Position numbers and translations under genes: made by a program. A stretch of 64,000 bases of DNA from Dryococelus australis. Its lineage: Eukaryota > Arthropoda > Insecta > Phasmatodea > Phasmatidae. Positions 1 through 11,500 of this stretch are shown piece by piece. The notes under the pieces were generated by a model, which had not been told where the DNA came from, did no database searches, and saw only the letters and a program-made list of their open reading frames with translations. Within the stretch, counting starts at the first letter, position 1. Each line of letters starts with the position of its first letter. The stretch is from assembly GCA_029891345.1 (NCBI GenBank), contig CM057002.1, positions 63,478,777-63,542,776 of the forward strand, written 5' to 3'.

Positions 1-1104
1 CAGTACACTTAAAAGCTGACTTGGCCAGATCCATCCTGCAAATTGAGGTAAGTACTGTTTTACCCAAGCCGCAGATGTCTCTTTCGTGGATTTTTAGCAC
101 CAGGCGTTCATATTTGTGCATCCAGTTCCCACAAGCCGCGTTGAATGCAGTCTTAAACGGCCTCATAATGGCACTATCTAATGGCTGAAGCTTGTGGGTC
201 GTGTGGGGAAGCAAGCTTAACACGTGAACAGTGTTCGCCTTTGTAAACAAAGTAACTTTCAAGTCCTTGTGCGTACTGTGCCCATCGAGAGTCAGAAGCA
301 CTGGACTTTCCTTTGTGGGTTTAACACTGTCAACAAATTTTCCTAGCCGCTTCAAAAATCCCGCTGCAGAAATCCATCCACTTTCCTGAGAATCAAAAAC
401 ACTTCCATCTGGAGCATCCTTTTTCAATGTTTGATCCATTCGTTTCCTCGGAAATACGAGAAGTGGAGGAATTAATTGATCTCCTGCAGCGTTTATGCAC
501 AGCATTATTATGATCTTTCTTCCCCTTTCCCCTGAAGTGAGCCTACTTACTTGCTTTTTGCCTTTTATGGTCAAAACTTTCAAAGAATTTTCGTGGGCAA
601 CAGAAGCTCCTGTTTCGTCACAATTGAAAATCCTGTTGGGGGTACAAATATTATTTCAATAGTTCCTCGTATTTAGAGAAAAACAAGTGAACTTGGGTTT
701 TGCTGAAGCCTGTAGCACGCTGAAAACTAGTGGATTCGGCGGTACGGAGAGAAAATTGTGGATGCCGTTAAACAAACTCCCTGTTGAATTTGTTTCCAGT
801 TTTTCTCTTATTTTTGTTGAACTGGTGGGAAATTTCATGTGTTCAGCCATTTTTTAAGTCCTTCAAATGATTCACTAGCTCACTCTCAATCTCTTCTGTA
901 AATGTTTTCGTAAATTTACCCATAGTAGGTAACAGAGTGACAGGTTTCCCCCTTTCAAGATTGCAAGTCGATCCCCCAAGGTACTTTTGGGCACTAAAAA
1001 TTGTCCTCAGTCTCTCGAATGGTTCATTGTCCTGCTAACACACTATCAACAGCGATTTTCATTTTTCCTTCCTCCCACTTTCCTTTTTATTTTTTCGTCG
1101 CCAT
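1..1104 (-). pseudogene. pogo/Tigger-like (DDE_1) transposase, decayed, truncated by window edge
   Basis: This is a Tc1/mariner-superfamily transposase of the pogo/Tigger/jerky-like type, which would bind element ends and catalyse cut-and-paste transposition. An uninterrupted frame of about 211 codons runs from 634 to the left edge. It carries the three DDE landmarks: NCDETG near 615-630, TLDGHSTHKD near 270-300, and LQPLD near 170-185, with about 35 residues between the last two aspartates. Upstream on the minus strand (about 640-1104) the DNA-binding half is frameshifted and has in-frame stops. Pieces are still recognisable, such as VPKSTLGDRL near 975-1000 and LSLRTAEST near 725-755, typical of the HTH and CENP-B-like region. 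The likely original start is ATG at 1104. Loss of frame around 635-655 could also be read as an intron ending at an AG acceptor. Family is confident; exact lineage is not. Confidence 0.85.
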
Positions 1105-3303
1105 TCTTCTAAAAATGCCCTGAAAGGAATAACGTATGTATTATCACGAACCCGCGAATGTAATTAAATGCATTTCCTTGTCCTGTACTGCGAACTGTCT
1201 CCGCGTCCGGTACTGGGCAGACGACACGATCTACAGAAAATGGCTGCTGTAAACAATCATGATACACAACACCAATAATACTGTATAGCTATGCGCCTTA
1301 CCTAACTGCAAACCTAACCAGCGCATAACACTTTTTCTTAACTCTCCTTAACAGGTAGCACATGTTTGTCGCTCAATACCGTCAGAGCACTATTCACGCA
1401 ACAGCACACGAGCCCGCCAATCAACCACCACCAAAACTTGAACACATACTGAAATGAAGCGAGTATACAGATCGGCAAGTGTACGTCCCTGCTATCTAGT
1501 GGGTGAACTAAGAACTAGCTACTGAAGCTACGATCACCACATCTGGCAGAATACACAAAATAGCCCAAGCTCAACGCACCATGTCAATGAAGTTTTGATC
1601 GGTTAGTGTCGCTATTCCTCTTGTTTTCTCACCTCCGCCTAGAAATACATTTCACCCCTTTTGGATTACACTTTCTCATAAATGTCTTGCAAAGCCATTT
1701 CTCTCCTGACATGAAGTCCTCACAATGGCCGTACTTGCGAATTGCATTTTATAAAATATATATTAAAATTATTGTAAAAATAAAATACATAGATTGTTTC
1801 TACTTCATATACTTTTCCTCGTTAACCTGAACACTGCTACAAACATACATTATTTCTTAAACAGTTAGAACATTATTATGTCAATGTATGCATGTGTAGG
1901 CATTTTCACTTTTCATTGCTTATTTTCATTTTGATATACCTCTTATCCCACCATAAAATATTAATATTTTGTTTTTCCTAAACCATTTCAGCTACAGCCT
2001 TGACATTTGTGTGTGTTCTGCTCCTCTTGGTCGCATGCTCTTTAGCACTCCTCACACTCACTTTCACCACAACATGACTATTTCTTGTGTTATTTGCCAC
2101 TGCTAAGGTTTTTTAAAACTATAGTATTCATACTTGCTACGCACCACTCAACTCCATCTTTTCCATTTACATGAGGACTGTAATCTCTCCTTGTTAATCA
2201 ATATTGTTCATGCAAATTTTTCGTTTGAAAAAACTAATTTTTACGGGTTCTTCTTACTTATGATAAACTCCATTTTAAGTTTCCCCTTAATTTTTCATGG
2301 TATTACATCATTCCCCTATCAATAATCTCTGTCCCGTTGCCATTCTAGAAACAGTAAAGTCGTAATATTTATACATCGGATGTTCCAGATCCCACTTGAA
2401 CATTCTATTTTTATATCATGGCTTTCCCTCTTTGCCTCTTTCACTCGCCCATTTTGCATGCCCATTTTCTGCAGTATCTCCAAGCCATATAAGCTATAAG
2501 GCTCCTAGATGGCATGTACACGACTGTCTTTTGCAACTTTCTTTCGCATGCTAGTTTTAAACTTCTTTTATAATTCCTAAGCCAATAAACTTTAGAATTT
2601 TGTACTTGGTATATACTCTATCCTCCTCAATATCATTGTTTCTATTATAACGATACCACTTCCTACGATTTTTGTACCCTTTCATGGCCCGGTTTACTCC
2701 CCTAACAACTTTACCTATAGGGTTCTGACTTGGCCTGAACTATTTCTGCGATGTCTCAACACAATACTTTCCTTCCCGCCCTTTTGAATTTTGTTATATA
2801 TTTGTTTCCCAGCATCTGTACCAGTCCCTACCTGAAAATGCACCCATATCTTTGTAAACACCCACTGATCTGTTTTATGCTATCATAGATTTTTTTTTTA
2901 TCCTACAGAGTTCCGCTTGCTTGTCACCTAGTCATGAAACAAACATGTTTAATTCACGTCATATGACATTTTTTAATTTCACCAGCATATCTTTAAATGG
3001 GATTGGAAAATAATCTCGTTTATTTGTTTAGTATTTTCTCAGTCTAAAAATGCTGTAGGCGCAATTATCATGACTGAGACACAAACCCATTACCTTGTTT
3101 AACAATTTTTCTTTAAATTACGTTCAAGTTTTGAAATCAAGAAAATAGATCACAAACTTTTTCATTAATTCGTTATTATTGCTTTGAAGTGTTTACATAT
3201 TAACGTCCACACTTAAGCCGTAAAATTAATGCTGTAGTTACTACTACTTACAATTTTCTATACATATCGAGCATAAGGTTTCAATTTGTACAAATGAATA
3301 CCA
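1105..3303. other. AT-rich non-coding stretch
   Basis: I see no recognisable coding exon, RNA gene or repeat family here. The short ORFs (1,606-1,830 and 2,134-2,325) are low-complexity and AT-rich. Some of the first 400 bases may be the untranslated flank of the pogo-like element, but no inverted terminus could be identified because its partner lies outside the window. Confidence 0.5.
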
Positions 3304-4114
3304 TAAATTAAAAGGGGTCTAAGTGCCAAAATTTCGGAAAAACCACTATGTTATGTAAAAGGGTCTACATGCAATTCCTAATGTGCTAAAAAAGTGTCTG
3401 CTTGCAAAACTCAGTTTGTAGTGGTTCGATATGTGGTTAACAGATGGCCCTAGGTCTATGTGCATTGAGGGTGCCAATGTTAAAAGGTCTTAGTACCAGT
3501 GTGTACCACAAGAGGGGGAAGAATGGTTTGGTAAGCATTGTTGGAGAATGAAAACTATTACAAAACAGTAGACAATCATATAGGAACTACAAAAACGTAA
3601 TTTTCCTCGCCAAACCACATGTTAGAACGGTAATACAGTACGCATTAGGCAAAGAATACGTAGCTACCATTTATGAGCCATCTGTTAGGCAAAATAATTG
3701 CAATACGTATACTACATTCCCATGTTATGCAAATATCGTCTTCATTAGTAATAGCGTCACGCACAATTTCCCTCGCAGGAAACACAAAAATGTAAAGGCG
3801 AGTGCAGGAGTTTGTCTGCTGAGCACAAAGGAGAGCTGTTCGTTGATTTTATAAATACTCCAAGGAACAGCAAAGCACCTTTACTCTCGATCTAATGCAA
3901 ATTGGCATGGTGAAATGAAGACGACATGGTACGTACGAGGATCCTGCGCAAAGTCATCGCCAAATAACCAGATACACTAAACAGTTCCAGATGGTAAAAG
4001 CAGTCATGTTCAGTTAGTCGTCAGATATTTTCCGATATTTTAGCTCTATCCCATAAACATGTTCAGGCACTGAAGGACAAAAAGAAGAGGAGGGGAAACT
4101 GTTTATGTTGATAT

Positions 4115-4349
4115 AGAATGTTCACGGTTAAGTGAGCACTTTTGAGTCCCTGTATACTTTTCCCTTGCAGCCATTTTTTAAATCTTTTAATCGCCTTTTA
4201 AGATAAATATTGTCATGTAAGTAGTAACCACAATGTGTATATTCCACCGCACTCGGAAGTCAACATCTTAGGCTAAAATAAAATATATTTATTGCCTATT
4301 ATTCCAAATGAGAGGGCTTTCAAAAGTGCTCACTTTACCGTGAATAGCC
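4115..4349 (+). mobile_element. Short MITE of the TTCACGGTAAAGTGAGCAC family (235 bp)
   Basis: The ends are inverted repeats: GAATGTTCACGGTTAAGTGA on the left, and on the right a terminus whose complement starts AGGCTATTCACGGTAAAGTG. It lies inside the decayed transposon gene. The copy at 22,525-22,759 has the same length and matching interior in the opposite orientation. These two form a short class distinct from the ~414-bp copies elsewhere in the window. Confidence 0.8.
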
Positions 4350-4623
4350 TTAAATAGGGGTAAATATTGTGCGCCGAGGAAATTCAAGGATGAACACAGA
4401 AATCAATTGCGTGAACATATAGCATCATTTCCAAGGGAGGAGAATCACTATGGTAGAAAAAGGTCCAAACACTCACTTAGCACGAACTTAAACATGTCCT
4501 GGCTTTTTCATGCATTTGTTGAAAAGTATTCTCAAAGACCAGTAGACTACAGGTGCTATGATGATATGTTTCATACTTATTTTCCAAATTTGATATTTGG
4601 AAGGCCAATAACAGACACGTGTA

Positions 4624-5382
4624 CACTGACAGAAAATCGAACTAAATATTTTTTGTATAGCGCTAAATATACATTTAGTTGCCCTAAAAAAATATTGTTG
4701 GACAAACAAAATTTGAAAAGCAACAAAATTACTTTTCTTCGTCTAACAAAATATGTGTTTGAAGAAACAAAATATCTGTACTGGGCCAAAAAAAAAAAAA
4801 TTAGACCTTCAACTAAATAGTTTGTTGAATCAACTGTATATATTCGTTTGGCTACTCATTTCACTGCCTTAGTTCGAAAATACAGCTTGACAGTTTTTTT
4901 TGTATCTTTTGTTACAGTTAAGAAAGTAATCATGTTTGTTAGTGCATTTATTGATATTTAACAATCCTTTAAACACATTAATAAAACAATGCAACAAGAA
5001 ACTGACAAGTAAAGCTGTAAAACTTGAAATATTTGTTTGCACACGTTGCCCAATATTTGCAGTATATCTATTTAAAAGCTTTCTAATGTCACCAGTTGAC
5101 ACATTAGCTGAACTTACAATTGTGTAGCGCTCGGACGCGGGTGACCTAAGTTCGAAACTCGGTCGAGCCTGTGAGTTTTTTTATATCGGCCCAAACTGTT
5201 TAATGTACGTGTAGCTGAACAAATCTTTAGTCGCACCAACCAAATCTTACAGTTTGGGGAAACCAAATAAGAACGAGAAAATAATTTGTTTCCAGCAACT
5301 AAATATTTCATTACCCCTATAAAAACAAATTATTTAGTTGCACCAAACAAATCTTGTTTGATTCCACAAAACTTTTTTGCGA
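4624..5382 (+). mobile_element. MITE with CACTGAGA-type termini, copy A (~760 bp)
   Basis: The interior closely matches copy B at 8,166-8,883 and, inverted, copy C at 29,453-30,478. The left terminus reads CACTGACAGAAAAT; the right terminus is more worn than in copy B. Near 5,124-5,170 there is a tRNA-like patch (GTAGCGCTCGGACGC followed by AGTTCGAAACTC, resembling RNA polymerase III A and B boxes). All ORFs of 60-137 codons here are spurious. It is non-autonomous: no transposase is present. Confidence 0.8.
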
Positions 5383-5690
5383 CATTCTGCATGCTCAAAA
5401 TAAGGCCAATCCCCAATTACAGACTGTGGAACTTAATTGGAGTCATATCAAAAGAGGGCTGAAAAAACAATGACCACACTACACGAAAATAAACTCGAAT
5501 CACAGCGACCAAGTAGTGACACATGCATGCTTATCCTATACATACAGCAAGTATTGTATGCGCCGTCTTCAACGCACTGTGAAATGTAATATTTCCGTCA
5601 ATTTACACGTTTCAACTCGTGTGTTAATGTTGGTGACACGGACGATGCGTACATGTGTGGCTGGAGTGATGACAAAAGTAAGCGAATGTT

Positions 5691-5706
5691 GGGGGGGGGG
5701 GGGGGG
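5691..5706 (+). repeat. Poly(G) run
   Basis: A run of about 16 G residues, interrupting the decayed transposon gene just after the GWSDDKSK block. It is a likely site of length variation or assembly uncertainty. Confidence 0.9.
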
Positions 5707-6702
5707 TTAAATTGTATCTTCACTGTTGAAAGTGTTGACTCGACTGCCCACCAATAAGAGTAGGCTCATAGTATAGACAGATAACTGCACACGGCAAAAC
5801 CAAAATAAAATTATGATGCCTGCCCTTGTACATTTTGTAGCTGAAGGAAGTATTGATGAAATCAGTCCCAGTCAGTGGATATACTTGTCTGCCCTGCCAC
5901 AGAGATTTTGCACGGATCGAGAAAAATAACGAGTAACAAAGTTATTTGCACTGAACGACACAGAACTGTTATTCATTTCCAGCAGACCTAAGAATTTGTA
6001 CAAATTCGTAAATATGACGAGAGCTGTCTTCAAAGACTTATACAAAGCTGCTGATAGCTTTCTCATTACAACCAAATGCAGATTTCACAGACATAATGTA
6101 TTAACATCTGAAAATACAAACGAGGTGAAGTGTTCTGGCGAAACTCATTCAGTGATTCAACTCTCTGGACCAGCACGAACATTGTGAAGAAAGGCAGAAA
6201 ACAAGACGATCTAGCATCTACGGATATTCAAGAACTTGAGTGCACGCGTTATTCACGTCAGTTACGCAAAGAAAGCTAAACAGAAACGTGTGAGTCTTTA
6301 TTTGCCGCCAGGACACAAATATTTCTACTTTGGATTAACTCAGTGAGTGTATGTTACAGTCTTGCAAGTATACCATTCAATAACCACATCGATGATTCGA
6401 CCCTTTTTAAGCTGACATCACATGGCGCTTGGACCCTGTGCAATAATCACATTACTTTTCGATTCTTTTTAAGGTCTCATCACATGGCAGTTGGGCCCTG
6501 TTTCAGTTTCGTATTTTAAATTATATGTAATACACATGAGGTATGTTTTCAATAAGTTGTAAACCTATTGAATATGTTTATATGGATAAATGATTTTCTG
6601 TAACATTGTAATAATCCCAATGTTGTTGCGATGTGGCAATTAAAATATATGTTTCAAAGTTACTAAAATTGTGTGATTTAGCACTTAGGCCCCCTTTAAT
6701 TG

Positions 6703-8165
6703 AAGGACTCCGAATATATAAATTACTATCGTGTGAAGGATAGGTAAATTACGTGGAACTATTTGTACGAAGCATTTACAGTTATAACACCACGTGGACT
6801 GAGGTAATGAAGTAATGGACTAATTACATTACGAAATTTTACTGTCTTCCCGCTACCTATGCGTTAACAATGGGCGAAGATTCTCTACCTAGTACGAGCC
6901 TCCGTGGTAGGTAGTAAGTCTCGCGTGTTTGTTACTCCTGAGCGCGCAAAGGGAATAGCGTGAAGTATACAAACAGAACTACAGCAGTGTACCTTGACAT
7001 GAAAACAAATTAAAGCCTTCACTTCACACTAATTAGTATGCTTAAGCTTCTCTGGTGGGCTGCACGGTTACCGAGTAACGGAAATGTTGGGCTGGCACGC
7101 GTCGTGATGTACACTGTAGCGTGGAAGTTCTTAATACGACAAACAAACAAAACGAGAGCGTGGTTAATAAAATTTATTTTCCAAAACCAAACACGTGCTT
7201 ATAATAACTTCTTTAATCGGTTAACACAACAGAGTAAGTTGACATTTTTTTATAACTAATTCACTAGCGTAGCATAGATTCAACATTCTGCTCTATAATG
7301 CGATGGGCCGTGAGATAAAAAAAAAATTGATTAATAATTATTATTGTTTGGTTTTCAAAAATAGGAGATAGTTTACCTTAATACGTTAGCGAGTAATGAA
7401 ATTTAATTTGTGATTGTACTTCATGGAAATATTTTTAAGCTGCATCTTGTAAATCAATAAACGATATAATACAGAGAAAGTACATTTATGTAAGGCTTTT
7501 GATTGAGATACGTGCCCAAACAATGTAAACAAGGATATCGATACACCACTGGCAATTGGTTTAATATAAGAAAACACCATAGTCGTACCCTATTTCATTT
7601 TCGAGGCCCAGATAGGTGGTTACAGCGATTTAGTTTAATCAAGTAAATCTGACGATACTGTGACTTTATCTTTTTAATAGTGCATCCTATCCACATATGG
7701 CTAATATCCACATATGTCTAAGCGAAGAGTTTTAATTTTCTGTCTTCCGTACTGAAAAACTAGGCGTCACCTGCGTCCTACTGAGAAACGAATTGTGTGC
7801 AGCAGTTTTATATACGTCTTCAAAAACCCACTCAAAGTAAAAGAAAGTAGGAAACCCTTTCTAGGATTCAGTTATACAGCTTTGAGGACAAAATGCGTAC
7901 TACATAAATCGTTTCAAAATGTTTAAACACAATCACAAACAAATGTTAAGTTTTCTTTAGGCCTAATAAAGGAATTGCAGGTTTAATGTAAGCTTATCTT
8001 GTTCATTAAATTGCATATACTTTTCGGCTGAATCTCTACCATTGGAGTAATTGAACACCCGTATTTAGAAACTGTATGATGGAATGACTGCACTTCTGCT
8101 CATTGCCGTATGTTAGTGTGTCGTGGGGTATTTGGCGCCCATGGTAGTGTATCCTTTAGCTCTAT
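6703..8165. other. Non-coding stretch between transposon and MITE
   Basis: No motif-bearing ORF, RNA gene or repeat boundary is visible. The ORFs at 7,038-7,259 and 7,386-7,580 are AT-rich and unconvincing. Confidence 0.45.
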
Positions 8166-8883
8166 CACTGAGAGAAAATGGGACAAAACATTTTTTGTAT
8201 AGGGCCAATATATTTCTGAGCAAACAACATTTGAAAAGCAACAAAATTACTTTTGTTCCTCTAACAAAATAAATGTCTGAATAAACTAAACCTCTGTGTT
8301 GGGCGAAAAAAAAACTTAGACTCTCAACTAAAAAGTTTGTTGTATCAACTGTATATATTTGTTTGGCCACTCATTTGAATTCATTCGAAAATACAGCTTG
8401 AGAGTTTGTTTGTATTTTTTGTGACAATTAGGATATTAGCCATGTTTGTTAGTGTATCTATTGATGCTTAACAATCATATAAACACATTAACAAAATAAT
8501 GCAACAAGAAACTTACAATACATCTGTAAAAATTGAAATATTTGTTTGCACACGTTGACCAATATTTGTAGTATATATATTTAAAAGCTTTCCTCGTGGT
8601 CAGTTGTCACATTAGCTGAGATTATTAAGGCTTAGCGCTCGGGCGCAGGTGATCCAGGGTCGAACTTGTAATATTTTTTTGTATTGACCCAAACTGTTTA
8701 ATGTACGTGTAGCCAAACAAATCTTTAGTCGCACCAACCAAATCTTACAGTTTGGGACAACCAAATGAAAACAACAAAATAATTTGCTTTCAGCAACAAA
8801 ATATTTCATTGCCCCTATACAAACAAATCATTTGGTTGTACCAAACAAATCTTGTTTGATTCAACGAAACCTTTTTCTCAGTG
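8166..8883 (+). mobile_element. MITE with CACTGAGA-type termini, copy B (718 bp)
   Basis: Best-preserved copy of the family. The left terminus is CACTGAGAGAAAATGGGA and the right terminus, inverted, is CACTGAGAAAAAGGTTTCG. The interior aligns along its whole length with copies A and C. The tRNA-like patch is present at about 8,630-8,665 (GCTTAGCGCTCGGGCGC). A TA directly follows the right end, compatible with a TA target site, but the left flank is ambiguous. Confidence 0.85.
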
Positions 8884-9575
8884 TACGTTGTATTTGTGTA
8901 CCGAAACGAAAAGTAGACCCATTAAGGCGATCGCTTTAAAATACAGTCCTTGCATAGTCATTAATGAACTTAGCTAATATCTTCAATCAAGTTTTAATTT
9001 CATTGCCACATTAACATTTGTCGGCCGCTTTATGACACTATTACCTATTGTGTTGCATTGCAACTTGTAGCACACTGTGAAAGACAGAATTTATTAGATT
9101 ATTTATTAATATTACAAAAATAATAAGGAAGCTATTTACACCTCTTTTACGAATTTATTTAAGACTTTTATCCTTCTCTGTATTGGCCATGCCCAGTCAT
9201 TATTAAAACTGTGATCAAAATTTCCTCAAGCGTCACTGATAACCACTTCGTGATTTATAATTTATACAATTACGTACCATTACATTTGAATAGTATTGAT
9301 ATGATTGTGCAGCAATTTGTATCAGTATCTTAAAAATATATGTTGAACATTTTGTTCTTTTACTAGCGTCAGTGCAGAACAATATTTTCACTAGAAATAT
9401 TACGGATAAAGATCTCAATTGCTCTCCACACTCATAATTTTTGCTAACGCATGGTGTTTTTCGTCAACCTATTTTAACAAGAAACTTTGATAACCATTAT
9501 TGTGAAATAATATTTTGCTAAATAATTTTTATTTATTATTCTCTTTAAGCGTACTTCACGAAGGAAATAAACGTT
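8884..9575. other. Non-coding stretch
   Basis: AT-rich with no recognisable gene, RNA or repeat. It leads directly into the TG-rich start of the tandem array. Confidence 0.45.
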
Positions 9576-11500
9576 TATGAGATCACTTTCCTGTCTGTGT
9601 GTATGTTTATATGTGTATGTGTGTATAGGTGTGTGTGTATGTGTGTGTATGTGTATAGATGTGTGTGTGTGGGTGGGTCTCTCAATTTTTGAACGCCTAA
9701 TCTGAATTTTACCAAACTCGACACACATACAGTACCAAGTAAGGACACTTGACTTTTATAGTTTTCGACCACTCCGGGCACTTAGTTTCAAAGTGGCTGC
9801 CATTTTAAATTTAGGGTGATATCTCCGAGACCATTCATCAGATTTCAACCAAATTTTATTCTTCTTACAACGCAAGTATCAAGAATTAAATTCTTAGGTG
9901 GATATTGTTGTTGGCCCGCAATTTTGAAAGATGGTGCCCCATGACAAACTAAAGCTTTTACATTATATCTCGAAAACTACTCAATCTTTTTTCGTCCAGT
10001 ATAAGTAATTTAACTTAATTAGACACTTATTTTTCAAAATAGCAGGTTTATTTCAAGCATCATATTAAACCAAAAACAACCACTTTCGTCCGTCATTTTG
10101 TAATATAGCGCTACATGAATTAATAACACATGCCTACCAAATTTGACAAGTAAGTAGCACTGGTAACAGTTGCTATGTAACAATATGTTTCAAGTATGTG
10201 AGAAACTTATTTTCAAAATGGTGGACATCTAGCTATTTAAGCATAGTATGCTATATTTTCAAAATCATGTAATAAATTCTAATTTAACTTTGCGTGCTGG
10301 GAGTATGTATACTGAAACATCAAATGTGTTTACATGGAGCCTCTTTCGCCCTCCATTTTGTAAGATAGTGCCACACGAATAAATAAAGTTCATATGTTAT
10401 ATTTTGGGAAACAATTAGCAGATTCCTACCAAATATGGCAGACAAGTAGTGCTGCTGTAGGTAATGTTAACTGCTATGTTTTAGGTATGTCATACAGTTA
10501 ATGGCGGCCACATAAATTAACTCTGTATGCTGACATTATCAATTATATCCATCAATTTTGTCTAAGCAAAGCCTAATTTCTCCACATTTTGGTAAGATAG
10601 CCCCACATTAAATAAAATAATTTATTTGCCTTATCTCGGGCAACAATTAACAAACTTTTTTCAAATTTGGCGAACAAGATGTACTGTGGTTTGCTATATT
10701 AATTTTTATTTTTTATGTATGTAAGTATCCTATTTTCTGAATGGCGCGAACACAGACATTTCAGCTTAGTGTGCTATATTTACGAGACTATGTAAAAGAT
10801 TTAAATTTATCTTTGCATATTGTCTCTATGATAATAATCGATTGTGCTAATATATAAACTTTTGCCCTCCATATGAAGATCGTCACGTGATCAATGGAGG
10901 TTTTATGCCATATCTCGAGGACCAATAAATCGATATTCTTACAGAGATCCTCCTTTGCATGTTTTTTTTTTGCTAAATAGTGTGAGGTGAGTAAACTGAA
11001 CGTTTTGTCATATTTGCTGAGTAATTCAACTAATCTCCACAACATTTCGAACACCTACAGAAGACCATATAAAGTTACATGATTTAAATAGGGTCAGACG
11101 ATTATTTTAAAAATGGCGGCAATACGAAAATTTTTATATGTTAGGAATATCTATTTAACAATTTCAATCAGGGTCTTTATGCTAACAGTGACTATTACAA
11201 ACATCGTGTACAGAGCCTCTTTTTAAGCAATTTCGTTAGATAGCCCCATTAAAGAAAATAATGTTTTTATGCCATATCTCGGAGACCAATAAACCGATTT
11301 CTATCAAATTTTTCACACAAGTAGCGTTACGAGAGGCTATGTAAACTTACGTCATTTAGTGGCTCGGATACTTATTTTCGAAATGATGGGCGAGTAAATA
11401 TTTCAGATTAGTAAGCCCTATCGTTAAAAACATTACACTTATAACATCCGACGTTCATACTCAGAATCCTATCCCCGTGATGCAGTAGATTGCAAGCTAG
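9576..11500 (+). repeat. Diverged tandem repeat array, ~250-300 bp units, with TG-rich leader
   Basis: The block opens with GAGATCACTTTC and a (TG)n tract (9,595-9,680), then at least six diverged units follow. Each unit repeats in order a phrase like ATATCTCGGAGACCAAT, one like CCAAATTTGGCAGACAAGTAG, and one like CTTATTTTCAAAATGGCGGC. The Kozak-like AAAATGG phrase recurs near 9,790, 10,210, 10,500, 10,735, 11,110 and 11,380. The same leader and units recur at 32,190-33,190. No unit has coding potential. Confidence 0.75.

Larger units (their letters stand above)
3840..6345 (+). pseudogene. Unclassified arthropod transposon-encoded protein, decayed and interrupted by two MITEs
   Basis: I recognise this as a protein family found as many repetitive 'uncharacterized' genes in arthropod genomes; I cannot name its superfamily or reaction. 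Segments in order: a Lys/Arg-rich N-terminal piece (LSHKHVQALKDKKKRRG, near 4,045-4,095); then, after the first MITE, a block with HIASFPREENHYGR, LSTNLNMSWLF and FPNLIFGRPITDTC (4,330-4,622), matching the H-I-x-S-F-P...R-P-x-T-D-T-C signature; after the second MITE, DILHAQNKANPQ (5,381 on), then YFRQF and VGDTDDAYMCGWSDDKSKR (about 5,590-5,690); and a C-terminal KKGRK...LPPGHKYFYFGLTQ stretch ending near 6,345. Stops and frameshifts occur between blocks. The second MITE interrupts exactly at the cysteine of the TDTC motif. The protein is probably the element's transposase, by inference from position. Confidence 0.65.
3304..6702 (+). mobile_element. TIR-bounded DNA transposon with two nested MITEs
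   Basis: The two ends form imperfect inverted repeats. The left end (3,304-3,330) reads AATTAAAAGGGGTCTAAGTG and the right end (6,677-6,702), inverted, reads AATTAAAGGGGGCCTAAGTG. Inside the left end the motif AAAGGGTCT...TGC recurs three or four times between 3,310 and 3,500, which looks like subterminal transposase-binding repeats. The element carries one decayed gene on the plus strand and two later MITE insertions (4,115-4,349 and 4,624-5,382). Removing these leaves about 2.4 kb. No target-site duplication is certain. Confidence 0.6.

Noticed and set aside
2480-2880. Possible reverse transcriptase fragment
   Set aside because: Both strands were read and no RT motif such as YxDD with its surrounding blocks could be found.
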